A DNA stretch of 64,000 nt from Pyxicephalus adspersus (Eukaryota > Chordata > Amphibia > Anura > Pyxicephalidae). Shown here in pieces: positions 23,160 to 36,816 of this stretch. A program made the position numbers and the translations under genes. Each line of letters begins with the position of its first letter. The first letter of the stretch is position 1. A model generated the notes under the pieces. The model searched no databases and had not been told where the DNA came from. It saw only the letters and a list, made by a program, of their open reading frames with translations. The stretch covers positions 99,546,713 to 99,610,712 of the forward strand of contig NC_092862.1 of assembly GCF_032062135.1 (NCBI RefSeq). Direction: 5' to 3'.

Positions 23160-26112
23160 TTGATGCCTATGGCCTTTCATTTTTTTGCAATGTTTTGTCT
23201 TTATTTATACTTCATAACTTAAATTTAATTTATATCTTTATAACTTGGTAGTTTTCCCAAAAATTATATGTCCACAAAGTGCTCATGTAAACTAGCGTGT
23301 GCATTGTAATAATACAATGCAATATTGTGGCATTTTACTGGATCAACATATCTTGTGGCAGGAGATCAACCCTTATGTTCCGCACCATCCAATCAGAACC
23401 ATTACACTCTTTAGTGGAGAAAGGCAATATTATCTTGGACAGAAATCAAAGCCATACATACAGCCAAGGCATAGGATCAACGTGACATTGACATAAAGAT
23501 TATTCTGAAGACTAACAAGGCTACTTGCATGCACAAGGTTTGTAAACGTCAGCACTGCTGTTGCATCATACACTACATAGATGACCCCCACCTCACTTTA
23601 AAGTGTAGAGATTAAATACTCCTTCAGAAATCATATTTCATTATCATTTTCCTTTTAAACATTGCATGAAAAATAATATTTTAACTTTAAGTGCTTTGAA
23701 AATAAAACTTTATAGAGGTCAAACCATGTACAATTTATTATTTGGTAAAAAAGGGAAAATATGCTCAGTCTGAATTTTTTACAAGGCACTATAAGATATA
23801 AGATAATATGTAGTGGGACAATTACAAGGGCTGCCGTCCCTTCTTAGAGTGATAGTTCTCTGACTGCATCCGACATTACCTATATATCAGAAATCCTGAT
23901 ATACATACTTGTTCCAGGTCAGTGATTCAACAAATAGTAAAAATCTTTTTAAAAAGCAGCCAGGAGACTAGCTTTTTCATAGAGAAAGATCAGCAAAGGC
24001 AGGTTTAAAATTTTCCCATACAGGTTACCTTTAATAAAACTACTGAGACATTAGTTAGAGACTACCGAAAACAATTTATTATCTTCAGGAGCTGGTCTAA
24101 ACATAAAACTCTCACCTCTCATGAGCAGTACACTTAGCAATGTATATCATCAAGCTTTGTTTTGTGTTTATTGGTTTTGTGAAGCCATTCAAAAAAAGCG
24201 ATACAAAAATGGCTGAAACTGCACTAGTTTTGCTTATATAAATCACTCCTTGGCCTTTGATAAATGACCCCGAGAGACGTAATCATAAGTGTGCTTTATA
24301 GGTGACTCTGTTCTAGGCGTTTTGCCTTTTATTGTGAATTTCAATGCCTTTGTGTTTTAGTTTTAGACCCTGAGGTTAATAACATCCTCAACTGGCCCAT
24401 TGGAACATGCTGCATAAAAGCTTTTTCAGAAAACAAAACTTGTTAAAAAGCCAAAAATGGAATTCTTCTTTTTTATCAGTCATCACATTCAATATTGAGC
24501 AACCTAAGGGCAGGCAAAATTTCCCCTTGGAGCTGTATTTCCACTCTGCAAGTTAAATTTTCCTTTTGGTCAATGTTTTTTGTGTTTATAAGTTTATGGG
24601 GTTTATATTGGTGTATTGTCAAAAGTTATTATTGTGAAGAGTTAGGAAAGCTAAAACCAGGAAGTATATCTATATAGCTGTGCTACAGTTCACAAAATGT
24701 ATACCTTAATGCACAATACTAAGGGCACCTATATGCTATTTAATTTTTTTTTTAACTTTAAAGGGTTAAGATTACTACAAAGTCAATACAAAGTTGCAGT
24801 CAATAAAAAGAGGCAGCTAATGTTTGCAATGTTTGTTACCATTCTCCTGGGTATACACATAGCTGGGCATGTCAAAGTTAATTTTCATATGTATGTTCAT
24901 GTGGGTCTTGAAATTGCCTCAACATAAATATATAGCATTAATGATTAATAAAATGTTTAGGTGACCAATACATATTTATTTAACACAAAATCATTTGGCA
25001 CCTATCATATACATTTTTATTTGCCATATAAGTACCATGCCACAGTATTCTTGTGGCAATTTAAGTCAAGTAATACTTAATGTATTTATTGCATGCAGCT
25101 TATTACAGTGAATATTTGGACATAACCCACAATAAAGTGTAGTGCCTGTGTGGCTAATCATACAGTAAAAGAAAAAAATGCATTACATACCCCCTACAAG
25201 TTAACTTTGAATGTGTTTTATGGTCTTCTACAAATGTAAACTGATTATATGATTATATTAAAGGCAGATCCCCCACTTTACATTGGAAGGCTTATTATAC
25301 AGCAAGCAATAAGGTTTTGCAATCACATTTTAAAAGTGTTCTAATTTTACATAAATTAACTACAGCAGGTAAAAAAAACAAAGAACTTATTTTTTTAATG
25401 TAGCAATAAAAACTTAATCTGTCTGACCAGATTAGAGCATTCTGTCACACTGTCACACTGGGATATGCTAAAAATGGAAATGGAGGATTAGTTGGACAGC
25501 AAGAAAACAGGAAAGCAACATGAAGAGGAGAAAGGATTACAAGTCCCATGCTGTTTAAAAAGCACAGTGTCCTGACACTAAACAGCAGTTAGTGAACAGC
25601 TATCAATTGATTGTGGGTTCTGAACTGCTGTTGACTGTTTAAATGATGATCACATTGGAAAATTGTTAGGCCTTTTTACTAGCAGCCTAAATTATTAACT
25701 ATAAACTGAATTCAAATTGTTAATACACAGTTGACAGCATATCATTTTTAAATACAAAGCAAAAGTAACACTACAAAAAATAAGGATGTGTTCTTAACCA
25801 TATGCAGATTTCAATATAAGGGATCTGTTTACATGTGGACTATCTATTATCTCATTATTTGTAGCATATTGACATAGAATGTTAAAAAGGAAAGGAAATG
25901 GGCTAAGTTTCTCCATATAAATTATCTTCATTTTAAAGCCAGCCCTATTCAATCAAATATTGCATGCAAAAGTAGAAAAAGAGGCATTGAGGGACTTTCA
26001 TGGCATAGTTTAGGCAATTTTACTCAAGGTAGAAAGCATCCAAAATACAAAACATAAAAAAAGTATAAATATACATTGATGGCTTTCTAGCCAAAAGTAG
26101 TAACCGTTACAA
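23160..26112. other. Intronic, nothing recognised
   Basis: AT-rich. It has a small exact duplication (ctgtcacactgtcacactg near 25440) and several T/A runs. No supported gene. Confidence 0.55.
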
Positions 26113-26150
26113 TTTCGGGTGTTTCGCCATTTGGCTTTTTCAGGGGATCT
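26113..26150 (-). other. Hammerhead-like motif F (degenerate)
   Basis: On the - strand it reads GATCCC, CTGAAAA, AGCC, AAAT, GGC, GAAACACC, CGAAAT. Stem II (GCC/GGC) and GAAAC are kept. The G8-equivalent is A and the ACGCGTCGGG segment is degraded, so it is a dead copy of the family. Confidence 0.45.
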
Positions 26151-26964
26151 ATAGAGACTTTTATTGGTTAAAAAGATAATACCAGTAGAAAAAGAACAAT
26201 ACATTTTTGGAAAACATCAAGATTGACAAAATATAATAAAAATAATTATAAGTAAACCTGTTTCTTTGCCCTTAATAGATATATCACAGGTTTACATAAG
26301 GAGGGAACAAGATAAAAGAGGGCACTAGGCTTTTCGGCGCCAATACTGTATTTAGGTATGTGTTGCAGGTATTGGAAGGCATACAAAGTTACTATTTCAT
26401 ATTGATCATCTTATCAGTTATCCTAGCAGTGATCACATTACTGATCATGGAAACTGGGAAATTTTTTTCCACCTGGAATTTCTTGAAATGCATATTTTTG
26501 ACAACACTGTAAATTTTTGTGGCATTTATGGCCACCGACCTTTTGAGTTTGTGAGTTAATTGCAAAACTCTCAATTTCTGGAGGGGCAGGGGGTCCTATG
26601 AGAACTCAAGCAAAAAACTGTTTGCTAAAAAACATGGCAATTTAAATTGTAGAAGTACTCCAACCTAAAGTCTAGAATACTATAATAACATAATATTGTA
26701 TGTACTGCCCAGTGAGCTGAATCTGCCTCTGACATTTTATACGTTTTAGGTAATCTAAGTGGGAGATTTCTCATGACATAGTATTCAACTCTATGTTGGT
26801 CTGTGTTTATATGTACATTCAAATATTTTACAGGGCATTTCTTTGTATGCTTTTGTTTACTTACTTTTTCTATAAGTTTGATGGTGTTTCCAAGTGTGAT
26901 GCAATAAGAAAGTCTGCCAACTAAAGCTACCCAAACATAAACTAGATATGTACTTCCCAGATAC

Positions 26965-27210
26965 GTAGGTTCCTTAAGCAATGAGCAGTTTGTGACTTTC
27001 AGGTCAGTTTACCAGAATCAAATTATCTTTTTGGTTATCTGTAAGGATGGCTCGCCTACCAATGGCCAGCATTGTAAGAAGCATTTTTCCAACTAGCAAC
27101 CACATTAATGTACAGTGAGTTGTGGACATAGTCGTTTTAGAAAGGGTTCCCTGGAGGTCTGAATGTTATTTCAAGGGATTGCCCCATGTTAAAAGGGCTG
27201 AGAAACACTG
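26965..27210. repeat. hAT-like MITE, copy 2 (sense, 5'-truncated)
   Basis: It starts inside the family at ggttccttaagcaatgagc and ends with the intact terminus ggctgagaaacactg. Internal agreement with 52497-52722 (inverted) includes ctatctgtaagga, gagttgtggacatagt and gggttccctggaggtctga. The left CAGTGTTTCTCAACC end is missing. Confidence 0.75.
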
Positions 27211-30200
27211 ACTTGGAACATCTTTGGAGTTGTAACTCTTTCTGTTGTAGTCACTGCCGCCAACATAGGAAAAAGGGTTTTAGCTACATCTATGACTACA
27301 ACTAAAGAAGCAGAGGTCAAACTCTGTGACCACTTTATTCTTTTAACAGCCTTCTTCTACCAATTCCTTACCTAGATAGTGTACAATTATTACACAAGCA
27401 CTCATTCTTGACTGATGAAAGAATGAGGAGCATCAAGCAGGCAATTATTAATATGCGGTATAAAGACATGTGCAGTTTCCTGCACCTAGACCTCTGTGTA
27501 GAACTACGGGAAGATGAACCATTTCACACTGTTGGAGTTCACTGAGAAAACATTATTGACCCATGGGATATTACTTTCCTGTTCTCCTTGCCAATCCTTT
27601 TGAGATTCCAAGCCATCTGACACTATCTTGTCCAGATATTTAGGACCTTTTTGTGACTTACTGTCTTGGCTTTGGGCCATGCAATTATATCCTTACTGTT
27701 CTTTACTCATCCCTCATGAGCAACTGTCGTAGGAATGAGAAAGAGTTTAGAAGGCAGTGTTATTGGATGATATATCACTGTCTCTTCCAGAGGTTATAGA
27801 TGACTTTCTTTTTATGGGATATGGGACTGCACTACCTGAAAGGAACAGAACAACAGAGCACTAACTAGGATCATCTCATGTCTGGACTGATCAAATGAAT
27901 CTATTATCTATTGATCTCTAGAGAGCAAATGTCATCTTTTATTTGCCTCCAGTTTGCATATTTATGAAGTATTCAGCAGGACTTTGTATTTTATGTGTCC
28001 GTTTTAGCTTTGATTAGTGTTTTATGAGCCTACTCCCAGCTTTGATTGCTGAAGTCTACGACATATCATGTACAATTACAACAGAAAAAATGTTGAGAGC
28101 AATGAAGTTTTAAATCATGCAGTATTTGCAAAAATACACTATTACCAGGTTACATTGAGATGCATTGACATGCTTAAAATGTTAAATCTGTATTCAGGCG
28201 TCACATACAAACCCTGTTTTATTTATGTCCTTGGAATCATGTTTTATGGATACACCTGATACAGAAAACTCTATTTGGCAGTAATTGATGCATTTAAAGT
28301 TGCATGCATTATAATTAATTTCACAGCAGTCTATCCACTGGCTCTGTTAATGCCAATATTTTAATGTAGAAATGGACACCACATAGTTAGAACATAGCAG
28401 GGAGTCCATAGTTAAACCACATTTAATTACCTAATCTGTAGGGGCTTGTTATGACACAAATTGGAAATAAGTTTCAGAGGTTCAGAGCTTAATATTACTT
28501 CTAATCAAAAATTCACATGAAAACATAAAGCTATTTCTTTTATTATTAAATACAAGAAAACGATTTTCATGCTCACTCAGTCAGTGTCTAATGGAGTTAC
28601 ATGATGATACTAAGTCCATAAATTTTGCTTTTACAAGTTAAATAATTTAAATAAAGTATATTAAAAAATATGCCAATTAATTGGTTTAGAATTTAAAATA
28701 CAATGTTACACATCACTGTATAGTTAACATTCATATTTGTATATGGCAGGACTTTTGTTTGTTAATGAGTCAAGCTAATCAACTAATACTTTCTATGTCT
28801 CTTACATACAAACATATACAGCTGTGAAAAACAGACATACATTGAGGGTCAGGTTTGGACCTGCAGTGGAATCAAGCAATTACATGGAACAATTGCTCCC
28901 TACAACTGGCATCTTGCCAACCGCTTTGCCACTAGCACCCAGCATTGGTACTTAAAGAACCAGTGCTGATTATTTAAAAACATTTAAGCACATTTGACAG
29001 CTGGCAGCAGTGACTGATACTGAATGGCTCACTGCTACCCCATTAATTTTTTTTTGGGCTGTTGTGGGAGATGCTACATGGAGTGTTTCCCCCAAGACAC
29101 TGGTTCAACGACATGAGTAAGCAGAAACCACATTGCAACCTCAGGAAGTACAGGAAGATATAGGCTCACTCGATGTCCAGTAGAATATTCAGAATATTCT
29201 TTTTGTCTGTTTTCCGAACAGAAAAAAAATGTATCCAGTTGTACCAAAAGTAAGACAAATACAGAAGTTTTGTCCTTAAATTCCATAGATGACCAAACAG
29301 CTTAACCATAACTATTTTTAACTAAATTCAACAGAGTATGCAGTTCCACCATATACTTTAAAATAAAATATTCTCCATAACTTGTATAGTCCAAAACATT
29401 TTCCAGCCAATTGAAGTGGATCCATAATTTACTTGGTCTTGGCCAACACAACTGATAGAAATCTTGTTCTAGAATTGTAACTTTACCATAAATCTGAAAT
29501 CTACATTAACAATATTGAAATATACTAGGGTGTGGATACAGCACTGACTTATAAACTATATCATGGTTGTTTTTTTATTTGAAAGACAGCACAAAGGACA
29601 GGCTGTAGACACCAGACAGAAAAAGAGATAAAAAAGAGGGGAAATGTACACATCTTTCAAGTTAAAAAAAAGGTATTGTAAATTATTGTAGTAAATTTGT
29701 TTTGAAAGTTTTCCAGTCTGCCAACATTATCTAGAACATCTGCATTGTAACTAAGAATTTATAAGAACTTTAAATCATTGTGACACCTCTAACAGTATGT
29801 TAGCATCTGTGTGTGTTGAAGTGTCCTACACCTACAGATTAAACAGGACAAATAGAGTCCATAAATTACAACTCTAAAGACTTTTACTGAATCTAAAACT
29901 GGAAGTAAACTATATAAAAAAAACTTACTCTCTTAATATACAATTTTTGTTCACCTACAAGATGATAAAAAATGACCTTCACTATATGACAGTTTCTGGT
30001 AGTTTCTGGTTGTGCTACTAAGTGCTTTAACTATTTAATTACTATAATAAACATATCTACATATATAACATATCAATATTCATATGCAAAATACTTTATT
30101 TTAGAATTTTTTTAGATTTACTTTAGAAGACAGGATAATTATATTTACATAGTCATGCATGTATTAACATTATGCACAACCCACATATATAACATACTGA

Positions 30201-32890
30201 GGTCACCTTTTCTATCTTGCTGCCTATTCTTGTAATAGTGTATGCATTTGCATTAAGCAAGATTAAAAGAGAGGATTTATCCTGGTGGGTTAATTCTGAT
30301 TTCCTTCTTAGATTTTTTTTTTCCTTTAGATATGGAACTGCTAAGTTTATATATGTGGACTGCAAACCTGATATGTAGATATGGATGTTGTTTGTGCTCT
30401 GGGACCCTTGAGTTTTTTATGTTTTTTTCACACATAGGAGTAGTATAATGGTATTTGCTACTACAACACTTCTTTGATGTTTATAGCAATGGTTTGTGTG
30501 TTGTGTTGTGAATAGATACATGGAGAATGAATGTGAAAATTTGACACTAATACTTTTTGTGGGCAATACTGATATTATTGCTGAAAAAAAGTTTCTTTAA
30601 CCAAATGTGCCCCTTCCTTTTAACCTACCTCTGTTTTTTTTTTACATATTAAGGAGATGTGGTTAACATTTAGGACCCTATTCATTGACTAACTCAGGTT
30701 CTAGTCTATCTTTTTCCTACAAAATATTTAATTTGAACAATATTCTTCATTGACAACTGAAGGCAGACATATTTTGTTTTAGATTTAAAGTATAAGGTCT
30801 TTAAAGGTCTTTTTAAAAATGTCCAAAGATCCAATACCTTCAATGCCTTGAGTCAAATAACTTGGAATAAGCCTTTAAATTTTTTTGCTAATCAGGGTTC
30901 CAAGTCAGGTACAGAGGGCCATTATGAAGGCATTCAAATTTCTTTCAAATTTTTTACAAGCGATATAGTGAAAGCGTAACAATTCCTAAGAAACTAAGGG
31001 TGACTGCCTTAAAAAATACTCTATGGGTAGATATCTAAGATAGAAAAACTCCACCAAGTACTCTAAAGGCCAGAAGGCAATCCTTTCACATTCTACTAAA
31101 TCATAGCACTACCTCATTTGTACTGATAACCTCATTTTAAGATGGAATTGGATTTTCTATCCAGAATACAGAGATTTTCCAAGCATGTTTTTTTTTAAAT
31201 AGAATTTATAGTCCCTGCTGGTAAGATTAGAAATACTTGAGTAAAATGTATACAATATCATGAAATGCCTCAAGCAATTGCTTTACAAGACTTAAGGAAT
31301 TTTGTTTGAACAGATGAGTTTGGGTGAAGCCCTGACAGCAGTTACGTAAATTGTGTGCAAGTGCACTTTATCAATTGGATTTTATTTTATATGCAAATGA
31401 AGATCCTTCATTAGGCATTTGTAGATAGAACACTTTAATCAGAGACTATTGTACTCTATAAGGTTGAGTTATCCCATATGTCCCAAAGCCTACACAGGAA
31501 TTTATTGTTCTGAACAGATAAAATTACAGCCAACAGCCTTCCAGCTGTGTTCTATACTCCATCAAAGTGATGCTGACAGCATACAATCTAAATTGTCCCT
31601 AAAGAAATGGAAGACATGGTGTGGATCCCAGCTGGCTTCCTCTTTGGATATATTACTATCACTCTTCGGAAACGGTCTTATGTTTTTCAGGAAGAGTGGC
31701 ATCTGTATGCCCATCAAAAACAATGTCTGTAAGAAGAAATAAAAACAAGATTTTTTTGACTAGTCTAGGTGTGGAATTTCTATCACTTTCAGGCTTTTAA
31801 TAAAAACAATATAGGTTGCTTTCTTGAATTAAATAACTGCTCTTACTAATTTTCAGTTGAACCCCTATACCCTTTCATCTCCCTATAGTTTTGTAACCCT
31901 TCAATAATTACATCTGCCTGATTTGAGCTTGGACCTGCCTAAATACCCCTTTTTTCTCAGTAAAATATCTGTCCTCCTACTCCAGGGTATGTTCTGACAT
32001 ATCTGGGCAACAGCTTCCATTATTAAGGCCCTCACACAGATTTCTACTGCACAAGAGGAGAAAGGTTTGGTTCAAACCAGTCCTGTTACTGAAAAAGTGC
32101 CGATTAATACATTAGTACATTGGAACTAACTTTGGGACCTTTTGGACTATAAAGTTCATATTCAGACACTCTGAAAAACTTCTCTAAAGAAAAGTTAAGG
32201 AATTACTGAATATTTATTCAGTCTTACAGCGTTCTCTCCAATATTTGTCCCAAGCCAGCTGTTGGTATAAATGTTGATTAAACAAGATGTATGTCTATTA
32301 GTGTTCAGAAGTTATATTCTTTCTTCCTAATGAATAATCATTATCAGATATATACGGATAAGAATACCTCCATTTAAATGCTTTACTTGATGTTTGCATA
32401 AAGCACGGAAGGGTGACTTGTTGTAGGAGAAAACAGAGGGCTGTGACTGTCATGCTTACACAAGGAGCAGTTTTGGTGTCCCAGAGGATAAATAGACAAG
32501 GAGCAGGACTACTGGATTCATGCGGTAGGTGTATCTTGCACACAACAGTTTGGGATGCATTGTGCTTTGAATGCATTCTTTGCTAATGAATAGGCTGTTA
32601 AAAACATGAACATCATTTTCCTTTTCCTTGGAGCCAGTGTTCTGGGATATATCCCCAGAAATCTTGTCCTGCTGCCAAACAATAACACCTCTTCTACCTG
32701 GTATCTAACCTCACCACCCCTGCTTCATGCCTAATCTAAACTAAATGAACTACCCTTATTTATCTTGATTAGTAAAGATGAGTCACTTACTCTTAAATAT
32801 TTTTTGTCAATGATTGTTGATCAATAGATGGTGAAATGTCTCATTGGTAAAAGTATGTTATCTTTAGATGAGGACATAATGCCATCTACT
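27211..32890. other. Intronic, no gene or classifiable repeat recognised
   Basis: A long AT-rich stretch. The 27230-28050 part is somewhat more GC-balanced and may be an old repeat, but I see no termini, frame or motif to name. There is a small duplication agtttctggt twice at 29991-30010. Confidence 0.5.
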
Positions 32891-32982
32891 GGTGTGACCC
32901 AAGTATAAACCAAGATCCTATTTCTCTGATGTCATTTTGAGGGCAAAGGAAAATATATCTCAGTTTATATTCGAGTATAGGA
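32891..32982. repeat. Small foldback repeat, 'aagtataaacc' family copy 1
   Basis: Contains gtgtgacccaagtataaacc, an inner gtcattttgagggcaa, and a distal cagtttatattcgagtatag. The same words appear inverted at 38925-39010 (ctcagtataaaccagac, gccctcaaaatgcc, ggtttatacttgggtcacac). This gives two opposite-orientation copies of a short hairpin repeat. Confidence 0.7.
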
Positions 32983-34227
32983 GTGTGTTTGAAAAAAGGT
33001 ATGTTAGAGTATAATCAATCATCAGAGGAAAATATATATAAAAAAAGAAGCAATGTTTTAACTTTAAATAGGTAGTCTTTTATCTAAATGCAAGTAAAAA
33101 AAGTATAAAGTATAAAAAACAATCATTTTTTGATCAACGTGTACTTGTTTAATAATTGTACCAAAAACTTTGGTGTACAAATACTGTAATTATCTCTCAT
33201 ATTCCACTTTATACCCAAAGACAGATGCAAGAACACCTACACCATCTGGCTTTATGTAATGTCTAACATCAAGGTTAAAGAGATTTTTTTCCCTAATAAA
33301 CAAAATGCATTTATGTCATGCCAAGTATGACATGTCATGTCTTAAATATCATGATAGAATAGCCTGGTTTATTGCTATTGAATATCTGTTATGAATACTT
33401 TAAAGAATAAAATGTTAAGTTTTCTAGGCTGTTAAAGAAAATCCTGTCACCTCAAAGTAAGGTAAGGGTTAGCTATGATGAATATTCCATATAAGATTTA
33501 CTTCATGTATATTATGTAAATAAATATATAATATTATATTTCTATATTCATCCTACCCAGCTTTCCAAATTTTAAGCAATGTAGGTTATGATACAATATA
33601 AATGAATCCACCGATGAAACATATATATCTATATACATATGCAATTTTTGTTAATGTAATAAACAAGTTAGATATTATATCAGTTGAAATATATCTGTTT
33701 TATCTACTGAATGGTTTGTTACCTTCAGGCTAGCCATACATATGCATGTACACCGAATAGAGATACTTCTGCTTTACCATCTGTAATGTGGAGTCTTACT
33801 GTTATTTTATGTGAAACTAACCCAACAGACTTATGGGGCTCATGTCAGATTAACATTTGCTTTTTTCTTCTCGTTGAAATATCAACCAAATCAGGACTCA
33901 GTACCTATTATCCCCTACTACTGCTATGCATACATATTTATTGTATCTCTGTGGTGAGCACTGCACTAGATATCTTTATTAATATCAATGAAAAAATACA
34001 TAGTAATAATACCGTAAGTCTATATTTTTCCCTTAAAAAGTTATCAGGTATAATTAACTGATAACTATTTTAGCAAGGGGGCAACAGCTTAAGTTAGTGG
34101 ATTTAATTTTGCCAGATTCCCTTTCCAAGAAAAAGATTTGCATCAACAAGTTAAAAAAATAAGGTAGATACTTTGTTCAAAGCCTGAAAAATCTATCAGT
34201 GGTCTCTGTACGTGTATAGACTACTAG
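32983..34227. other. Intronic, nothing recognised
   Basis: AT-rich, with short A/T-rich patches near 33515-33560. The open frame at 33711-34061 has no recognisable domain. Confidence 0.55.
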
Positions 34228-34412
34228 GACAATGGTTGGCTCAGTGGCTAGCACTCTTTGATTTTGCAGCCCTAGGTCCTACGTTCAAATCCTGGCCAGG
34301 GCACTATCTGCCTCTAGGAGTTTGTATATTCTCCCTGTGTTTGTGTGAATTGCCCTGGGCACTTCCATTTCATCCCTCATACCAAAAACATGCAGTTAGG
34401 TTTAGTGGCTTT
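34228..34412 (+). repeat. tRNA-derived V-SINE-like element
   Basis: The tRNA-like head has an A-box tggctcagtgg at 34237-34247 and a B-box gttcaaatcc at 34283-34292. These are internal RNA polymerase III promoter elements. A conserved body follows: gtttgtatattctccctgtg, then accaaaaacatgcagttagg. Established knowledge: this gtttgcatgttctccctgtg ... aaacatgcag core typifies vertebrate V-SINEs. The head is too diverged and lacks tRNA folding signals beyond the boxes, so it is not a tRNA gene. Confidence 0.8.
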
Positions 34413-35233
34413 CCAACATTAAACTGCTTATTACTTGTACCCATTTTGTATAAGACTTTTTCTATTAGCTATTATATGTGGAAATCTTGACAAGAAATTT
34501 ATGTAAAACTGGTGTATAGGTAATTATTCAGGACATGAATATTGTTCTTATGTTATGTTGTAAGAGGTCCACAATTTACATTTATAACAGAGATTTTCAA
34601 AATGTGATATGAACTAAACGAAAACATCAGAACAAAATTGCTTTAAAAAGGAATACAGTAAACAAATAAAATATATAGTTACCTACTCTAGGGTATTCAC
34701 TTTCAGAAAGAAAAAGTAAACCATCTCCACATGCTTACCTCTGCTAAAGGGGTTTATGTGGAACCACATAAACAACCAGCTGTGTCACTATCTTAGTTGA
34801 AAAGCTTCTAGTATACCATTGCACTTTCCTTAGTGTAGGGATAGCTCAGTATTGGAAACGTAGTGGGCTTTTAATGACGATCACCCCTAGCCAAATATTG
34901 CTAAGAAGCCTTACAGCTGATAAGCAGCTTCAATCAAACAGATGATCAGCAAGGATTATGAGCAAGGAAACAGCAGTTGGTGAATATATGAAAAACTTTT
35001 ATTTTTGTCTCCACTTGAAAAGTACATGTGGGAACACAAACTGTTAATATGTGTTCTACACTTGTAGTATGAAGGCAAATATCTGATCCTTGTAAAATGC
35101 ACTCAAACAAAAGTCGTGAAAAATGAAAAAGTGTGGATTAAACTTAAAGTTGTGAATTAGGTGTAGTGTGTGCTGTTAGTATTTTACCAAAGTAACCACC
35201 AAGGTAGCATTTGGGTGCCTTTTTCACCTTCTT

Positions 35234-35447
35234 AGGGTGGAGCTAAACCCGAATGTTGAAAAACTGCAACCAGACCGGCCCTAAATAAGCCTACCTGATC
35301 GCAATGTTTTAATTGCACTCACCTGTCGATGTTCCATTGCCGGGGCTACCATCTTCCTCCTTCTTCTCTTCCTTTTTTCTATCTCCAGTCATCTTGATTT
35401 GCCAGGATTGGTATGATGTAACTCACACACAGGTGCGTGGGTGTTCA
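35234..35447. repeat. TTAA-type MITE family 2, copy 1 (interrupted)
   Basis: Begins agggtggagctaaacccg and carries gtcgatgttccattgccggg, accatcttcctcctt, and attggtatgatgtaactcac-acaggtgcgtgg. These words are shared with 51454-51795 and 56853-57070. It is cut at 35448 by the piggyBac-like element. Confidence 0.7.
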
Positions 35448-35786
35448 TTAACCTTCCTAGCGGTAACCCTGACTGTGACTCAGGGTAGAAAAAAAAGTGG
35501 TAACCCCGAGTCACACTCGGGGTAGGTAAACCTATGGGAAGTAATAGTAAATACAGCCTTACCTGATCCATGTCTTCTGCACACAATGTGGGGCGGGAAA
35601 TTCAAAATCCATTTGTATTGCATTCAATACAATTCAATACAAAATAACTGAATGCAATACATTTGATTTATATGTGTAAAAGCAGTACATTGTATTTCAT
35701 GATTATTTATTTTACAGTATAATAAAATAGTATGAGTACAATATTTTTTTTTTAATTTTAAAAAATTAAAAAAAAAAAATTATATA

Positions 35787-35831
<45 letters not shown>

Positions 35832-35978
35832 CAATTTATTATTTTTACATGATTTTGTGTTTCAAACTTATTTATACTCATACTATTATATTATACTGTA
35901 AAATAAATTTTCATGAAAAACAATGTACCGCTTTTAGACATATAAAATTGGAAAAAATTGAACCGCTAGGGAAGTTAA
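35448..35978. mobile_element. piggyBac-like MITE with TTAA target duplication
   Basis: TTAA at 35448-35451 and 35975-35978 flank inverted termini CCTTCCTAGCGG and CCGCTAGGGAAG (12 bp, nearly perfect). The interior has gtaacccc-gagtcacactcggggta hairpin sequence, a gcgggaaattcaaaatcc block, a fold around ttgcattcaatac / gaatgcaatac, a (TA)n tract (35784-35824) and a ttacatgattttgtgtttca tail. All but the (TA)n also occur in the 17188-18523 element. No coding capacity. Confidence 0.85.
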
Positions 35979-36816
35979 GCCAGAATGGTGGCTCACATCC
36001 TTCTGCCATGATACCTTGGTTCCAGGTCACCTTCTGCAGATGAAGGGCCTACTAGATTTAGCTCTTTTTACCCTTCTGAGTTCTACTTTTATTTTTTGTC
36101 CACTGAGAAGTAGCCAAATGTTGCCAAACACTTTAAAAGGCAATAATGACAAAAACAAGACCGCGAATAACATTAAAACTGGTCTGGTTTCTCTCATAAT
36201 CATGTAACATTTTCCTATTTATTTCCTGCCCAGTTCTGAGTATAATTTCCGTTATAAGTTATTATCATTGTGGCCAACCAAGGGCAGTATTCCTATTATG
36301 GCACTCCTGGTCCAATGCATAGGGCAGGAGGGTTGGAGTGAGAAGCACTCAGTATGGAAAAAAATGTAAAATAATTACATGACACATAGGAATCAGCTTG
36401 TGCATTGAAGTGGTGTGGATTGGATATCATGATGCCTGATCCTGACCTTAATCAGGCGCTGCATCACTGCACTTTTTGGTTTTCCCTGTTATAATAAATA
36501 ACTTTGACAATTTTCCTCTCCTTGTCTCCTCTTGCTTTCTGTTAATTCCTTTACCATGTAGAGAGATCAGGGGGCGTAGAAGGTGACTCTTAATCTTTCC
36601 TCTAACAAGTTATTTCAGGGAGTAGGAGTACATGAAAGACGACATAGGGATTCAGCAACTCCTTCGCTGTCCTTAATATCTTTAAATTTCATATCCACAT
36701 ATAATTTTAATAAGATACATTTATACAAATATTTTCAGCTATTCTGTTATCCCTGGGATGAAGGCTGTTGTTGATACATTGCAGATACATTGCAGTTGTG
36801 GAGTAGATGTGGCTTC
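35979..36816. other. Intronic, nothing firmly recognised
   Basis: The first part (to about 36040) may be the continuation of the interrupted MITE. The rest is AT-rich intron without gene signal. Confidence 0.5.

Noticed and set aside
34228..34300. Functional tRNA gene
   Set aside because: A and B boxes are present, but no cloverleaf is visible and the sequence runs into a V-SINE body.
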